DNA of 64,000 bases, from assembly GCA_964655775.1 (NCBI GenBank), contig CAZZNQ010000007.1, positions 1 to 64,000 of the forward strand. The letters run 5' to 3'. Under the pieces are notes generated by a model, which worked only from the letters and a program-made list of their open reading frames with translations, had not been told where the DNA came from and searched no databases. Both the position numbers and the translations under genes were made by a program. Position 1 is the stretch's first letter; each line of letters opens with the position of its first letter. Positions 1 through 8,289 of the stretch are shown piece by piece. The DNA is from CAZZNQ01 sp964655775 (GTDB lineage: Bacteria; Planctomycetota; Brocadiia; SM23-32).

Positions 1-819
1 GTTTCCGGTGCGATGGTGCTCGCGTTCATGACGCTGGTGGGGCCGGGCGACAAGGTAGCCATTCCGGATCCGTACTTCGTTATGTATAAGCACCTGTGCC
101 GGATTATGGGGGGCACGCCCATATATGTCGACACCTATCCCGGGTTCCAACTCACGGTGGATGCCCTGGAGAAGGCCGGGGCCGGCGATGCGAAGCTTCT
201 TATGCTGAACAGCCCGAACAACCCGACCGGTCAGGTGATGCCCGAGCGAGAACTAAAGGCCATCGCCGCGTGGGCGCGCAAGAACAAAGTGTTCATCGTC
301 AGCGACGAGATTTATCGCGCCTTCTGCTATGACGGCGCCTGCCCCAGCGTCGCCCGCTTCACCAGCGACGTCCTGCTGCTGAACGGATTCAGTAAGTCCC
401 ACGCGATGACGGGCTGGCGGCTGGGTTATGCCATCGGGCCGGACGACGTAATAGAGGAAATGAAGACGCTGCAGCAGTACAGCTTCGTCTGCGCCCCGTC
501 TGTATCGCAGCAGGCGGGAATCGTGGCGCTGGAGACATCGTCCGAGCCGTACGTGCGAAGCTACAAGACCAAGCGCGATCTGGTCTACAACAGCCTGCGC
601 GACACGTTTGAGCTGGAGAAGCCGCAGGGCGCGTTCTATGCTTTCGTCAGGGCGCCCGGGGGAGACGGGGACGCCTTCTGCGCGAAAGCGATCGAGCACA
701 ACGTGCTGATCATCCCGGGAAGCGTCTTCAGCGAGCAGAAGAGCCATTTCCGGCTCTCGTTCGCTGCAGACGATGATGTGCTTGAGGAGGGTGTGCAGAT
801 CTTACGGTCGCTGGTTTAG
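1..819 (+). CDS. Class I/II PLP-dependent aminotransferase, 5'-truncated by the window edge
   Basis: This is the C-terminal part of a fold-type I aminotransferase of the aspartate aminotransferase group, which moves amino groups between an amino acid and a 2-oxoacid in the cytoplasm. The frame is open at base 1 (residues VSGAMVLAF), so the true start lies upstream. Visible motifs are PDPYFVMYKH, SPNNPTG, the internal-aldimine aspartate in SDEIY, the PLP lysine in FSKSHAMTGWRLGY and the substrate arginine in FRLSF near the end. The amino-acid substrate cannot be told from this fragment. It converges with the minus-strand activator gene about 50 bases downstream. Confidence 0.9.
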   Translation, partial: VSGAMVLAFMTLVGPGDKVAIPDPYFVMYKHLCRIMGGTPIYVDTYPGFQLTVDALEKAGAGDAKLLMLNSPNNPTGQVMPERELKAIAAWARKNKVFIVSDEIYRAFCYDGACPSVARFTSDVLLLNGFSKSHAMTGWRLGYAIGPDDVIEEMKTLQQYSFVCAPSVSQQAGIVALETSSEPYVRSYKTKRDLVYNSLRDTFELEKPQGAFYAFVRAPGGDGDAFCAKAIEHNVLIIPGSVFSEQKSHFRLSFAADDDVLEEGVQILRSLV

Positions 820-871
820 CATCTGTCCGGGTAGTGCATCCCGGGCCAGACCCGCTGTGTCGGCGTCGCAT

Positions 872-2308
872 TCAGCGAACGCCGTACTTGTCCAGCTTGC
901 GGTAAAGCGTGGCCCTGCTCAGCCCCAGCTTGCGTGCGGCCTTGCTGATGTCGCCGTTGCACTTCTTTATGGCGGACAGTATCGCCCTTTTCTCCACCTC
1001 GACGAACGGCAGCACCTCGTCCGCTTCCTGTTCCTCGCCCTGCGTCTGCAGCGCCTTCTGCACCCGTGCCAGAGCCGCCTCCACGGCCAGGGGAGGCACC
1101 TTGCTCTTCTTCACCGATCGCCGGACGCGCTCCGGGAACAGATCGGGCGTAATACGGTCCTCGGTGGCAAGCACCACGATGCGCTCGATGGTGTTGCGCA
1201 GTTCGCGCACGTTGCCGGGCCACTGGTAGCAGAGCATGATGCGCATGGCCTCGGGGGAGAAACCGACGAAGTACTTGAGATACTTATCGCACATCAGGCG
1301 CAGGTAGTGCTCGGCCAGGACAGGGATGTCCTCCGGTCGCTCGCAGAGCGGCGGCACGTAGATGGGGACTACGTTGAGGCGGTAGTACAGGTCGTCCCTA
1401 AGCGTGCCCTTCTCTACCTCGCGGAGGGGATCGCGGTTCGTCGCGGCCAGCACGCGGGTATCCACCTCGATGGTTTCGGTGCCCCCCACGCGAGTGAAGG
1501 CGTAGTCCTGGAGGAAGCGAAGCAGTTTTGACTGAAGGCCAAGGTCCATCTCGCAGATCTCGTCCAGGAAGAGCGTTCCGCCGTCGGCGCGCTCGCAACT
1601 GCCCAGGTGCAGCTTGTCGGCGCTGGTGAAAGCTCCCTTCTCGTGCCCGAACAGTTCGCTCTCCAGCAGGTCCTTGGGTATCGCGGCGCAGTTGACGGCC
1701 ACAAACTGCCCGTTGCTGCGCGAACTCAGGGTGTGGATGGCACGTGCGACCAGTTCCTTGCCGGTGCCACTCTGGCCGAAGATGAAGGTGGTGGCGTCCG
1801 TATCGGCGATGCTCTTGACCGTGGCGAAGGTGTCCTGTATGGCGGGGCTGACGCCGACCATGTCGCAGAGCCGTCCGCCCTTTTCGTAGACGTCGCTCAG
1901 GCGCTTCACCTTGGCCATGAGTCTGTGGTCCTCGGCCTTCTCCAGCAGCTTGACAGGCAGCTTGCTGCGGGCTTCATCCATGGGGATGAAGTCGTCGGCG
2001 CCGTCCTTTATGCACTGCACGATGATCTCGGGCGAAGCCTCTTCGCCGATGGCGATCACCGGGACCGGCAGGGCGCGGTAGTAGCGCATCACGCGCTCGA
2101 TGGGGCGGTCTTCGCCGACGGCGAACTTGGCGTCCACCAGCACTACGTCGGGAACGGAATCGGGCATGTTCTTGGGGACTACGCGTCCCCCCTGCCATCT
2201 CGCGACTTCCACGGCCTGGCCGTTGATGTCCTCGGGCAGGAGTTCCAGCAGGTCCTCTTCGCCCAGCACGTATACGTTGAGCTTTGCGGCTGCGTCTTGC
2301 TCTGCCAT
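872..2308 (-). CDS. NtrC-like sigma-54 activator with degenerate receiver and GAFTSA loop
   Basis: A 478-residue enhancer-binding-protein architecture: N-terminal receiver-like domain (about 10-120), AAA+ domain with Walker A GQSGTGKE (178-185) and Walker B GGTLFLDE (243-250), and a Fis-type helix-turn-helix at the C-terminus (about 450-478). Such ATPases remodel RNA polymerase-sigma-54. Two oddities: the sigma-54-contacting loop, normally GAFTGA, reads GAFTSA (225-230), and the receiver lacks the acidic pair and the usual KP lysine, although an aspartate remains in VVLVDAKF. Phosphorylation control is therefore doubtful. It lies 2 bases after the CheY-like gene, and the STAS gene is probably the first of this three-gene operon. 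Confidence 0.9.
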   Translation of the reverse strand: MAEQDAAAKLNVYVLGEEDLLELLPEDINGQAVEVARWQGGRVVPKNMPDSVPDVVLVDAKFAVGEDRPIERVMRYYRALPVPVIAIGEEASPEIIVQCIKDGADDFIPMDEARSKLPVKLLEKAEDHRLMAKVKRLSDVYEKGGRLCDMVGVSPAIQDTFATVKSIADTDATTFIFGQSGTGKELVARAIHTLSSRSNGQFVAVNCAAIPKDLLESELFGHEKGAFTSADKLHLGSCERADGGTLFLDEICEMDLGLQSKLLRFLQDYAFTRVGGTETIEVDTRVLAATNRDPLREVEKGTLRDDLYYRLNVVPIYVPPLCERPEDIPVLAEHYLRLMCDKYLKYFVGFSPEAMRIMLCYQWPGNVRELRNTIERIVVLATEDRITPDLFPERVRRSVKKSKVPPLAVEAALARVQKALQTQGEEQEADEVLPFVEVEKRAILSAIKKCNGDISKAARKLGLSRATLYRKLDKYGVR

Positions 2309-2310
2309 GG

Positions 2311-2691
2311 CTATTCCGACGTACCCAGTATCGCCTCTACGCGGGCTACGGCACGCGTGGGGCTGAAAGGTTTGGTCATGTATTCATTTGCACCGCAGTC
2401 CATGCCCTTTTGCCGATCGCTGTCTTGACCCTTAGCGGTCAGCATTATCACGTACGTGTCCGCCAGTTCGGCGTTATCTTTGATGCGGCGGCACACCTCG
2501 TAGCCGTCCAGTTCGGGCAGCATGATGTCCAGGAAGACCAGCGCGGGGCGGTCCGTCTCTACTGCTTCCAGTGCCTGCGCGCCGGTCCGGGCCTCCAGGG
2601 TCTCGTAACCGGCTTTCCTGAGCACGAAACCCAACGACCGGAGGATATGCGGTTCGTCGTCAACTATGAGAACGCGATTTGCGGCTGGCAT
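2311..2691 (-). CDS. CheY-like single-domain response regulator
   Basis: A 126-residue stand-alone receiver domain with all the expected residues: the acidic pair in VLIVDDE, the phospho-acceptor aspartate in LVFLDIMLPELDG, the conserved threonine in MLTAKG and the lysine of YMTKPF. It has no output domain, so it probably signals through protein contact or phosphorelay. It sits between the STAS gene and the NtrC-like activator on the same strand, with 2 bases to the latter. A possible, unproven job is to supply the phosphorylation input that the activator's own receiver seems to lack. No histidine kinase is encoded nearby. Confidence 0.92.
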   Translation of the reverse strand: MPAANRVLIVDDEPHILRSLGFVLRKAGYETLEARTGAQALEAVETDRPALVFLDIMLPELDGYEVCRRIKDNAELADTYVIMLTAKGQDSDRQKGMDCGANEYMTKPFSPTRAVARVEAILGTSE

Positions 2692-2729
2692 TCAGCGTCC
2701 TTGGTCTGCGTGGGACAAGAGGCGCGCGC

Positions 2730-3074
2730 CTATTGCTCCGCCAGGAGTGCCTCGCTGGCTTCGGCTTCCGATTCTGTCACGTCAAACACACGGGTCAGTC
2801 GTGTCAGTTCGAATATGGACTTGCAGAAGGGGGGCACATCGGCCAGGCGCAGGTCGCCCCCGTCGGCGGCTGCGCGTCTGAGGCAGCTGACCAGGGCGCC
2901 AAGCCCCGCGCTGTCCACGAACTCCAGGTCCTTCAGATTGATCACCAGCAGGATGTTGCCGTCCTCGATCAGCTTGTGCAGCTTCGCCTTGACGTCGGGC
3001 GCCGTAGAGGCATCGAACCGTCCGGCGATCTCCACGACCGTGACATCGTCCTTGCGACGGACGTTCTTGATCAA
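2730..3074 (-). CDS. STAS-domain anti-sigma factor antagonist-like protein
   Basis: A 114-residue SpoIIAA/RsbV-like STAS protein. The motif FVDSAGLGALV contains the serine that anti-sigma kinases phosphorylate in this family. I chose the TTG start at 3074 because GGAGGT precedes it by about 5 bases; longer in-frame starts have no such site and no family resemblance. It probably leads the operon with the CheY-like protein and the sigma-54 activator, which suggests a partner-switching input. No RsbW-type kinase is visible, so its partner is unknown. A second, different STAS protein is encoded at 30715. Confidence 0.88.
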   Translation of the reverse strand: MIKNVRRKDDVTVVEIAGRFDASTAPDVKAKLHKLIEDGNILLVINLKDLEFVDSAGLGALVSCLRRAAADGGDLRLADVPPFCKSIFELTRLTRVFDVTESEAEASEALLAEQ

Positions 3075-3213
3075 GGTTGACCTCCAGTGCCTCGACTTCG
3101 GTCGGTTGCTCGCGATTGGCCCCATCATATATGGAGCGTGGCGCGGGTGTCAATGCCCGCGTGCGCCAAGTCTCTGAGCCATAGACTCTTGCGACTTGCG
3201 CCGCGTAACCCGA

Positions 3214-4548
3214 TCAATGGTCAATTCGATCGAATATGGCTGAGACGACCGCGTCGTAATCGGCGGCCACCTCCACGGGCGGATTCGCGAACCGGCTGGG
3301 TATGTCTTCCAGCTTGCCCCAGTGGTAGCCGGTCTTGAACTGCGGGAACTTCAGGCCGTGGGCGGTCGATATTACCACGACCCGGTCTTCGCAACCGATC
3401 TCGCCGTTCTTCGCCAGCTTGCTCAGCGCCGCCAGGGCCACTCCGGTGTGCGGATCGGTGAACAGCCCGCTCAGGTCGGCCTGGGCGCAGGCGTCGGCGA
3501 GTTCCCCCTCGGTCGCCTGTTCCACCCGCCCGTGGAAGTCCTTGAGCGTCTTAATGGCCTTCCAGACGCTTACGGGATTACCGATCTGGATTGCCGAGGC
3601 CAGAGTCTTCCGGGCGGCCTGTGGTTCGAACGATTCGAAGTCCTTCAGGTAGCTCTCGTAGAGGGGATTGGCCCTTGCGCTCTGGGCGCAGCAGATCCGC
3701 GGCAGACGCTCGATCAACCCCAGATCCTTCATCATCCGGAATCCCAGCCCCAGGGCGCTCACGTTGCCCAGGTTCCCCCCCGGGATCACCACCCAGTCCG
3801 GCACCTCCCAGCCGAGTTGCTGGCAGATCTCCACGGAGACGGTTTTCTGACCCTCTATGCGCAGGCTGTTCATGGAGTTCGCCAGGTAGATGTTGTTCCG
3901 GTCGCATACCTGCTGCACGAGCTTCATGCAGCCGTCGAAGTCGGTGTCCATGGCAAGGGTCAGGGCGCCGTTGGCTATCGGCTGCACGAGCTGCGACTGG
4001 CTGATCTTGTCCTTGGGCAGAAAGACGATGGACTGGATGCCGGCGCGGGCGCAGTATGCGGCGAGGGCGGCGGAGGTGTCGCCGGTGGACGCGCAGGCCA
4101 CCGCCGGCACGTCCTTGCCGTCGGCTCGCATCTGCTTGACCATGCTGACCAGGACCGTGAGTCCCAAGTCCTTAAAGGAGCCGGTGTGGGAGTTGCCGCA
4201 CAGCTTCACGTGCACGTCGGGCACTCCGATCCGGGCTCCGAACTCGGGAACGTGCAGCAGAGGAGTGCAGCCTTCGCTCAGCGTCACGATGTTCTCCGGC
4301 TCGACCGCCGGGCATACCCACTCCTTCTTGCCCCATACCCCGCTGCTGTAGAATCCGGAGGGCGAGCGCCATCGGCTTTCGAAGGTCTCTTTCCATTCCT
4401 CAGCGGGTGTCCCCGCCAGGGCGTTTGAATCGTGGCAGACCTCCAGGAGGCTACCGCACCTGCGGCACCGGTAGATGACTTCGGAGAGCGGGTACCGCTC
4501 GTCACAACCGGCGAAACAACGGAACCATGCTTTGTACTCTGTTTCCAT
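3214..4548 (-). CDS. thrC: Threonine synthase
   Basis: Pyridoxal-phosphate enzyme converting O-phospho-L-homoserine to threonine and phosphate. The 444-residue protein starts at ATG 4548, where an N-terminal zinc-ribbon-like segment begins (Cys11, Cys15, Cys28, Cys31). The PLP lysine lies in GNSHTGSFKDLG (Lys126), the pyridine-nitrogen/phosphate region in ASTGDTSAA, and GGNLGN follows, all typical of the family. An in-frame extension to 4797 is open but looks non-coding and would overlap hisI on the other strand. The gene stands alone, divergent from hisI, with a candidate promoter between the two. Confidence 0.93.
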   Translation of the reverse strand: METEYKAWFRCFAGCDERYPLSEVIYRCRRCGSLLEVCHDSNALAGTPAEEWKETFESRWRSPSGFYSSGVWGKKEWVCPAVEPENIVTLSEGCTPLLHVPEFGARIGVPDVHVKLCGNSHTGSFKDLGLTVLVSMVKQMRADGKDVPAVACASTGDTSAALAAYCARAGIQSIVFLPKDKISQSQLVQPIANGALTLAMDTDFDGCMKLVQQVCDRNNIYLANSMNSLRIEGQKTVSVEICQQLGWEVPDWVVIPGGNLGNVSALGLGFRMMKDLGLIERLPRICCAQSARANPLYESYLKDFESFEPQAARKTLASAIQIGNPVSVWKAIKTLKDFHGRVEQATEGELADACAQADLSGLFTDPHTGVALAALSKLAKNGEIGCEDRVVVISTAHGLKFPQFKTGYHWGKLEDIPSRFANPPVEVAADYDAVVSAIFDRIDH

Positions 4549-4614
4549 CGACGGGATGCCTGCGTAGCGGGTATGAGGGCGGTATCTGCGGCAGATGGCC
4601 GAGACATCGCCTTT

Positions 4615-4644
4615 ATTCTGCAGGCGGTGTATGGTATATGTCAA
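4615..4644 (-). promoter_or_regulatory. Sigma-70-type promoter candidate for thrC
   Basis: On the minus strand a perfect TTGACA -35 box (4639-4644) is followed after 18 bases by CAGAAT (4615-4620, four of six matches to the -10 consensus). It points into thrC with a leader of about 60 bases. It lies in the divergent thrC-hisI spacer. Confidence 0.5.
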
Positions 4645-4687
4645 GAACCTGCGCCGTCCGGCAGCGGGGCTGAAAGGATACGGCAAC

Positions 4688-5098
4688 ATGACCGACATCG
4701 AAGAAGGCGGCCAGCTGGACCTGGACTTCGCCAAGCTCGCCAAGGCCGCTTCATGCTCTGAGGATGTTCTGCCGGTGGTCGTCCAGCATGCGGACACGCT
4801 TGAGGTGCTGGTGGTGGCCTACTGCAACGGGGAAGCGCTGAAGAGAAACTTGGAGACGCGGACCGTTACCTTCTACAGCACGTCGCGGGATGAGCTCTGG
4901 GTGAAGGGCGCTACGTCCGGGAACACGTTCGAACTGGTTGAGGTGCGGGTGAACTGCGAGCAGAATGCCCTCCTTTTCCTGGCTCGGCCCCGCGGCGGGG
5001 GCATGTGCCACACCAGTAACCGGAATGGCGAGGCGCGCAACTGCTTCTACCGACGGCTGAACCTGGAAACGGGTGAGTTGGAGAACCTGGATCCCTGA
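4688..5098 (+). CDS. hisI: Phosphoribosyl-AMP cyclohydrolase (HisI)
   Basis: Third step of histidine biosynthesis: opens the purine ring of phosphoribosyl-AMP to give ProFAR. The 136-residue protein shows the family landmarks ELWVKGATSGN and three cysteines placed as the zinc ligands (one in VNCEQN, one in MCHT, one in NCFYR). The classical DCDxD magnesium motif is NCEQN here, so three acidic positions are N, E and N; this may be a clade variant. The start at 4688 follows an AAAGGA-like site; an upstream in-frame ATG at 4595 would overlap the divergent promoter region. No other his genes are in the window. Confidence 0.88.
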   Translation: MTDIEEGGQLDLDFAKLAKAASCSEDVLPVVVQHADTLEVLVVAYCNGEALKRNLETRTVTFYSTSRDELWVKGATSGNTFELVEVRVNCEQNALLFLARPRGGGMCHTSNRNGEARNCFYRRLNLETGELENLDP

Positions 5099-5121
5099 TT
5101 GCTTCCGATGCGGTGAACGCT

Positions 5122-6009
5122 ATGGAAAAGAAAGTGCCGCTCATACTGGACACGGATATCGGATCGGACATCGATGACGCCGTGTGTCTCACCTACCTTC
5201 TGGCCGAGCCGCGGTGCGACCTGCTGGGCATCACCACAGTGACCGGTCAGGCCCGGGAGCGCGCCATGCTGGCCGATGCTGTCTGCCGCGCGGCCGGGAG
5301 GACCGACGTCCCGATCCACAGCGGTTGCGAGCAGCCCCTTTTCTGCGATCAGAAGCAGAAGCTGGCCCCGCAGGCGGAGGTGCTGCCTGACTGGGAGCAC
5401 AGCGACGAGTTCGCACCCGGCGAAGCCGTCGAGTTCCTGCGGAGCGCTATCCGCTCGCGGCCGGGCGAGATCACGCTGCTCACCATCGGCCCTCTGACGA
5501 ACGCGGGTCTGCTGTTCGCCGCCGACCCCGAAACGGCCAAGATGCTGAAGCGCCTGGTGATGATGGGCGGGTGCTACTTCGCGGATCGCAACGAATGGAA
5601 TACGGCCGGCGATCCGTACTGCAGCCGCCTGGTGTTCGAGGCCGAGATCGAGGAGCTGACGGCCTACGGACTGGACGTCACTCTCCAGTGTAGCATGCCG
5701 GCCGCCGAATGCCGGGGCCGATTCCGCGGAGGGCCGTTCGACCTGGTGCGCGAGATGGCGGAGGTCTGGTTCCGCGGGCGCGACCGGATCACATTCCACG
5801 ATCCGCTCGCGGCGGCCTGCATCTTCGAGCCGGGCCTCTGCAGATACGAGCAGGGATGCGTCAACGTGGATACTTCGCCCGGTGAGGCATTCGGCCGGAC
5901 CCGCTTCGACCGCGAGCCCGGTGGGCCTCACAGCGTCGCGGCCGAGGTGGACGCGGAGCGCTTCTTCGAACACTACTTCCGCGTGACCGACGCGTTCCGA
6001 TCCGCCTGA
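5122..6009 (+). CDS. Inosine/uridine-preferring nucleoside hydrolase family protein
   Basis: A 295-residue N-ribohydrolase that would split nucleosides into base and ribose. The calcium-binding signature DTDIGSDIDDA stands at the N-terminus, LTIGPLTN follows in the middle, and TFHDPLAA supplies the later metal aspartate. I prefer ATG 5122, with GGTGA 5 bases upstream, over the in-frame GTG at 5113. It follows hisI by 23 bases, so the two may be cotranscribed for salvage and synthesis around ribose-phosphate metabolism. Substrate preference cannot be read from the sequence. Confidence 0.9.
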   Translation: MEKKVPLILDTDIGSDIDDAVCLTYLLAEPRCDLLGITTVTGQARERAMLADAVCRAAGRTDVPIHSGCEQPLFCDQKQKLAPQAEVLPDWEHSDEFAPGEAVEFLRSAIRSRPGEITLLTIGPLTNAGLLFAADPETAKMLKRLVMMGGCYFADRNEWNTAGDPYCSRLVFEAEIEELTAYGLDVTLQCSMPAAECRGRFRGGPFDLVREMAEVWFRGRDRITFHDPLAAACIFEPGLCRYEQGCVNVDTSPGEAFGRTRFDREPGGPHSVAAEVDAERFFEHYFRVTDAFRSA

Positions 6010-6018
6010 CGCCGTCCG

Positions 6019-7107
6019 CTAGCTTGTCTTTCCCGCGGCATCGAGGATGGCGCTTACCAGCGCCTCCGATCCCTCCAAGAACTCCAGGTCGGCCTGCACG
6101 GCGTAGATCGGAAGCGGCGTTGGCGCATCGAGCAGGCGTTCCACCTTGGCGGCATCCTTCTCGGTCGTCAGCACGCCAATGCAGTCTTGCCCATCCGCCT
6201 GCCTGAGCACGCGCTCGATCTGGCTGCGCGTGTACTTCTCGTGGTCGGAGAAGACGCTGTGCAGCACCAGATCGCAACCGGCGTTCGTTAGCATCAGCCG
6301 GAACGATTCCGGATTGCCGATCCCGCAGAAGGCCGCCCAGCAGCCGGTGCGGATGCGGCTCAGGTCGGTCGCCGGCTTCTCGTTGGAGAGCAGCCGGCGC
6401 AGCCCGGTCGGGTTGGAGTCGCAGACTGCCATAGGCGCTTTCGGTGCATATCGCCCCAGCCGCTTCTTGACGGTTCGCAACCGTTCGCTTGAGACGAGTC
6501 CGGCCCGGGTAATGACAAGAACGTCCGCCCTGGCGAGCTCCCTGAGGGGCTCCCGGAGCAGGCCCCGGGGAAGCAGGTGGCCGCCTCCGAATGGCCAGAC
6601 GGCGTCCACCAGGACTATGTCCAGATCCCGGGCGAGCCGGCGGTGCTGGAAGCCGTCGTCCAGGATCACCAGTTCCGCGCCGTGGCGGCTGACGGCTTCG
6701 CGGGCGCCCCGCACCCGCTTCGGATCGACCACTATCGGTGTATCCGCCACCTGGCGCGCCAGCAGTTCGTTCTCATCGTCCACCCCCAGCCGCTCATGCC
6801 GTCCGTATCCCCGGGAAAGGATGGCGGCGTTCAGCTTGTGAATGGCCAGCAGCCGCGCCAGCCAGGCGACAAAGGGCGTCTTGCCGGTTCCTCCGGCGGT
6901 GATGTTGCCGACGCTGATGACCGGCACGTCGGCCTTGATCTGCTTCCTGGCGCCGGTGTGGTAGAGGCAGTTGCGCACCGAGACCGCTGCTGCGTAAGCC
7001 CATTCGGCAGCGGTCAACGTTCCCCGGAGCACGGTGAGGCCCACGCTTCGCTGCTGCGGGTCGATCACCGCGCGATGCAGTCGGAATAGACCGGCGCCGA
7101 ACTCCAT
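6019..7107 (-). CDS. lpxK: Tetraacyldisaccharide 4'-kinase (LpxK)
   Basis: Membrane-associated kinase that phosphorylates the 4' position of the lipid A disaccharide precursor. The 362-residue protein carries the P-loop-like VGNITAGGTGKTP, the LSRGYG motif and VILDDGFQHRRLARDLDIV, all characteristic of LpxK. ATG 7107 is preceded by AAGGAAA at good spacing; the frame stays open to 7380 but that part looks like spacer. Together with kdsA at 39952 it indicates a lipopolysaccharide-bearing outer membrane. It converges with the nucleoside hydrolase and diverges from the Gfo/Idh gene. Confidence 0.92.
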   Translation of the reverse strand: MEFGAGLFRLHRAVIDPQQRSVGLTVLRGTLTAAEWAYAAAVSVRNCLYHTGARKQIKADVPVISVGNITAGGTGKTPFVAWLARLLAIHKLNAAILSRGYGRHERLGVDDENELLARQVADTPIVVDPKRVRGAREAVSRHGAELVILDDGFQHRRLARDLDIVLVDAVWPFGGGHLLPRGLLREPLRELARADVLVITRAGLVSSERLRTVKKRLGRYAPKAPMAVCDSNPTGLRRLLSNEKPATDLSRIRTGCWAAFCGIGNPESFRLMLTNAGCDLVLHSVFSDHEKYTRSQIERVLRQADGQDCIGVLTTEKDAAKVERLLDAPTPLPIYAVQADLEFLEGSEALVSAILDAAGKTS

Positions 7108-7172
7108 TTGAGTTTTCCTTCTGCACTCTCGGCTGAGGCCGCGCCGCAAAGCGTCTGCGGCGTCCGTGCGCG

Positions 7173-7201
7173 TTGCACGACGGCACGTTTTGCGGTAAGA
7201 A
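7173..7201 (+). promoter_or_regulatory. Weak promoter candidate for the Gfo/Idh/MocA gene
   Basis: TTGCAC (7173-7178), a 17-base spacer and TAAGAA (7196-7201) lie 59 bases before the ATG at 7261. The -10 box is poor, so this is tentative. Confidence 0.3.
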
Positions 7202-7260
7202 TACCGGACGGGAAGTCGCATCACAAGCCATACCTGCGAAACGTTCCGGGAGGAGCCAGC

Positions 7261-8280
7261 ATGTTGAGAGTCGGCATCATCGGTCTGGGCGGAATGGGCA
7301 CGAAGCATCTGGACTGCTACTCCAAGGTCGACGGGGCAGAGGTGGTTGCCGTCGCCGACTGCCGGGAAGAGAAGCTCCAACCCGGCATAAGCTCAACGGA
7401 GATCAACATCGGTGATCTGTCGGCCAGCGTCGACCCCGACCGTCAGGAACTCTACTCGGAAGGTATGGAACTGATCGCCGACGAGAACCTTGACGTAGTC
7501 GACATCTGTCTTCCCACCTTCCTTCACGCCGACTACACGGTGGCCGCGCTGCAGGCCGGCAAGCACGTCCTGTGCGAGAAGCCCATGGCACTGACGGCGG
7601 GGGAGTGCGACCGCATGTTGGCCGCGGCGGCCGATGCGCCGGGGAAGTTGATGATCGCCCACTGCGTTCGGTTCTTCCCGGAGTACGCCTACCTCAAGTG
7701 TACCATGGAATCCGGTCGCCTGGGCAGGCTTACGCAGCTTGACATGTGGCGCGGGGGCAGCCCGCCCACCTGGTCGTGGGAAGACTGGCTCCTGGACCAC
7801 AAACGCAGCGGCGGCTTCCTTCTGGACCTGCACATACACGACGCGGACTTCGTCCAATACCTGTTGGGGGCGCCGCGGGCGGCTCTCAGTCGCGGGCAGA
7901 AGGGCATCAGCGGCGGCTACGACGTCGTGACTACCCAATACATCTTCGACGATCCGGCTGCAGTCACGGTGGGGGCGAATATGGGCATGTCCACCGGGTT
8001 CGGGTTCAACGCCAGGTTCCAGGCGGTTTTCGAAGGAGGCAGCCTCGGGTACGACATGGCGTCCGGGAAGCCGCTGAGCGAGGCAACCGACGACGGTGTC
8101 TCGGAACCGAACATACCGGCGGACGACGGTTATGTCGCCGAGATCGAGTACTTCGTCGACTGCATCGAGCGGGGGGAGGCGCCGACCGTCGTCACGCCGG
8201 AGAGCGGCGCTTTGTCCGTGCGCATCTGCGCGGCGGAGCTGGAGTCGATCGAGTCCGGAAGAATCGTCGAACTCGGGTAG
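7261..8280 (+). CDS. Gfo/Idh/MocA-family NAD(P)-dependent oxidoreductase
   Basis: A 339-residue dehydrogenase with an N-terminal Rossmann fold (GIIGLGGMGTKH) and the family signature CEKPMAL, whose lysine acts in catalysis, followed by an alpha/beta substrate domain with DLHIHDADF. Members oxidise or reduce sugars, inositols and sugar acids, or nucleotide-linked sugars; the substrate here cannot be inferred. ATG 7261 follows GGGAGGA at about 6 bases. It is divergent from lpxK and convergent with mutS, so it is probably a single-gene unit. Confidence 0.9.
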   Translation: MLRVGIIGLGGMGTKHLDCYSKVDGAEVVAVADCREEKLQPGISSTEINIGDLSASVDPDRQELYSEGMELIADENLDVVDICLPTFLHADYTVAALQAGKHVLCEKPMALTAGECDRMLAAAADAPGKLMIAHCVRFFPEYAYLKCTMESGRLGRLTQLDMWRGGSPPTWSWEDWLLDHKRSGGFLLDLHIHDADFVQYLLGAPRAALSRGQKGISGGYDVVTTQYIFDDPAAVTVGANMGMSTGFGFNARFQAVFEGGSLGYDMASGKPLSEATDDGVSEPNIPADDGYVAEIEYFVDCIERGEAPTVVTPESGALSVRICAAELESIESGRIVELG

Positions 8281-8289
8281 CCGGGCCGG

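Noticed and set aside
3322..4428. 368-codon plus-strand open frame opposite thrC
   Set aside because: It is the antisense of threonine synthase, whose catalytic motifs are intact.
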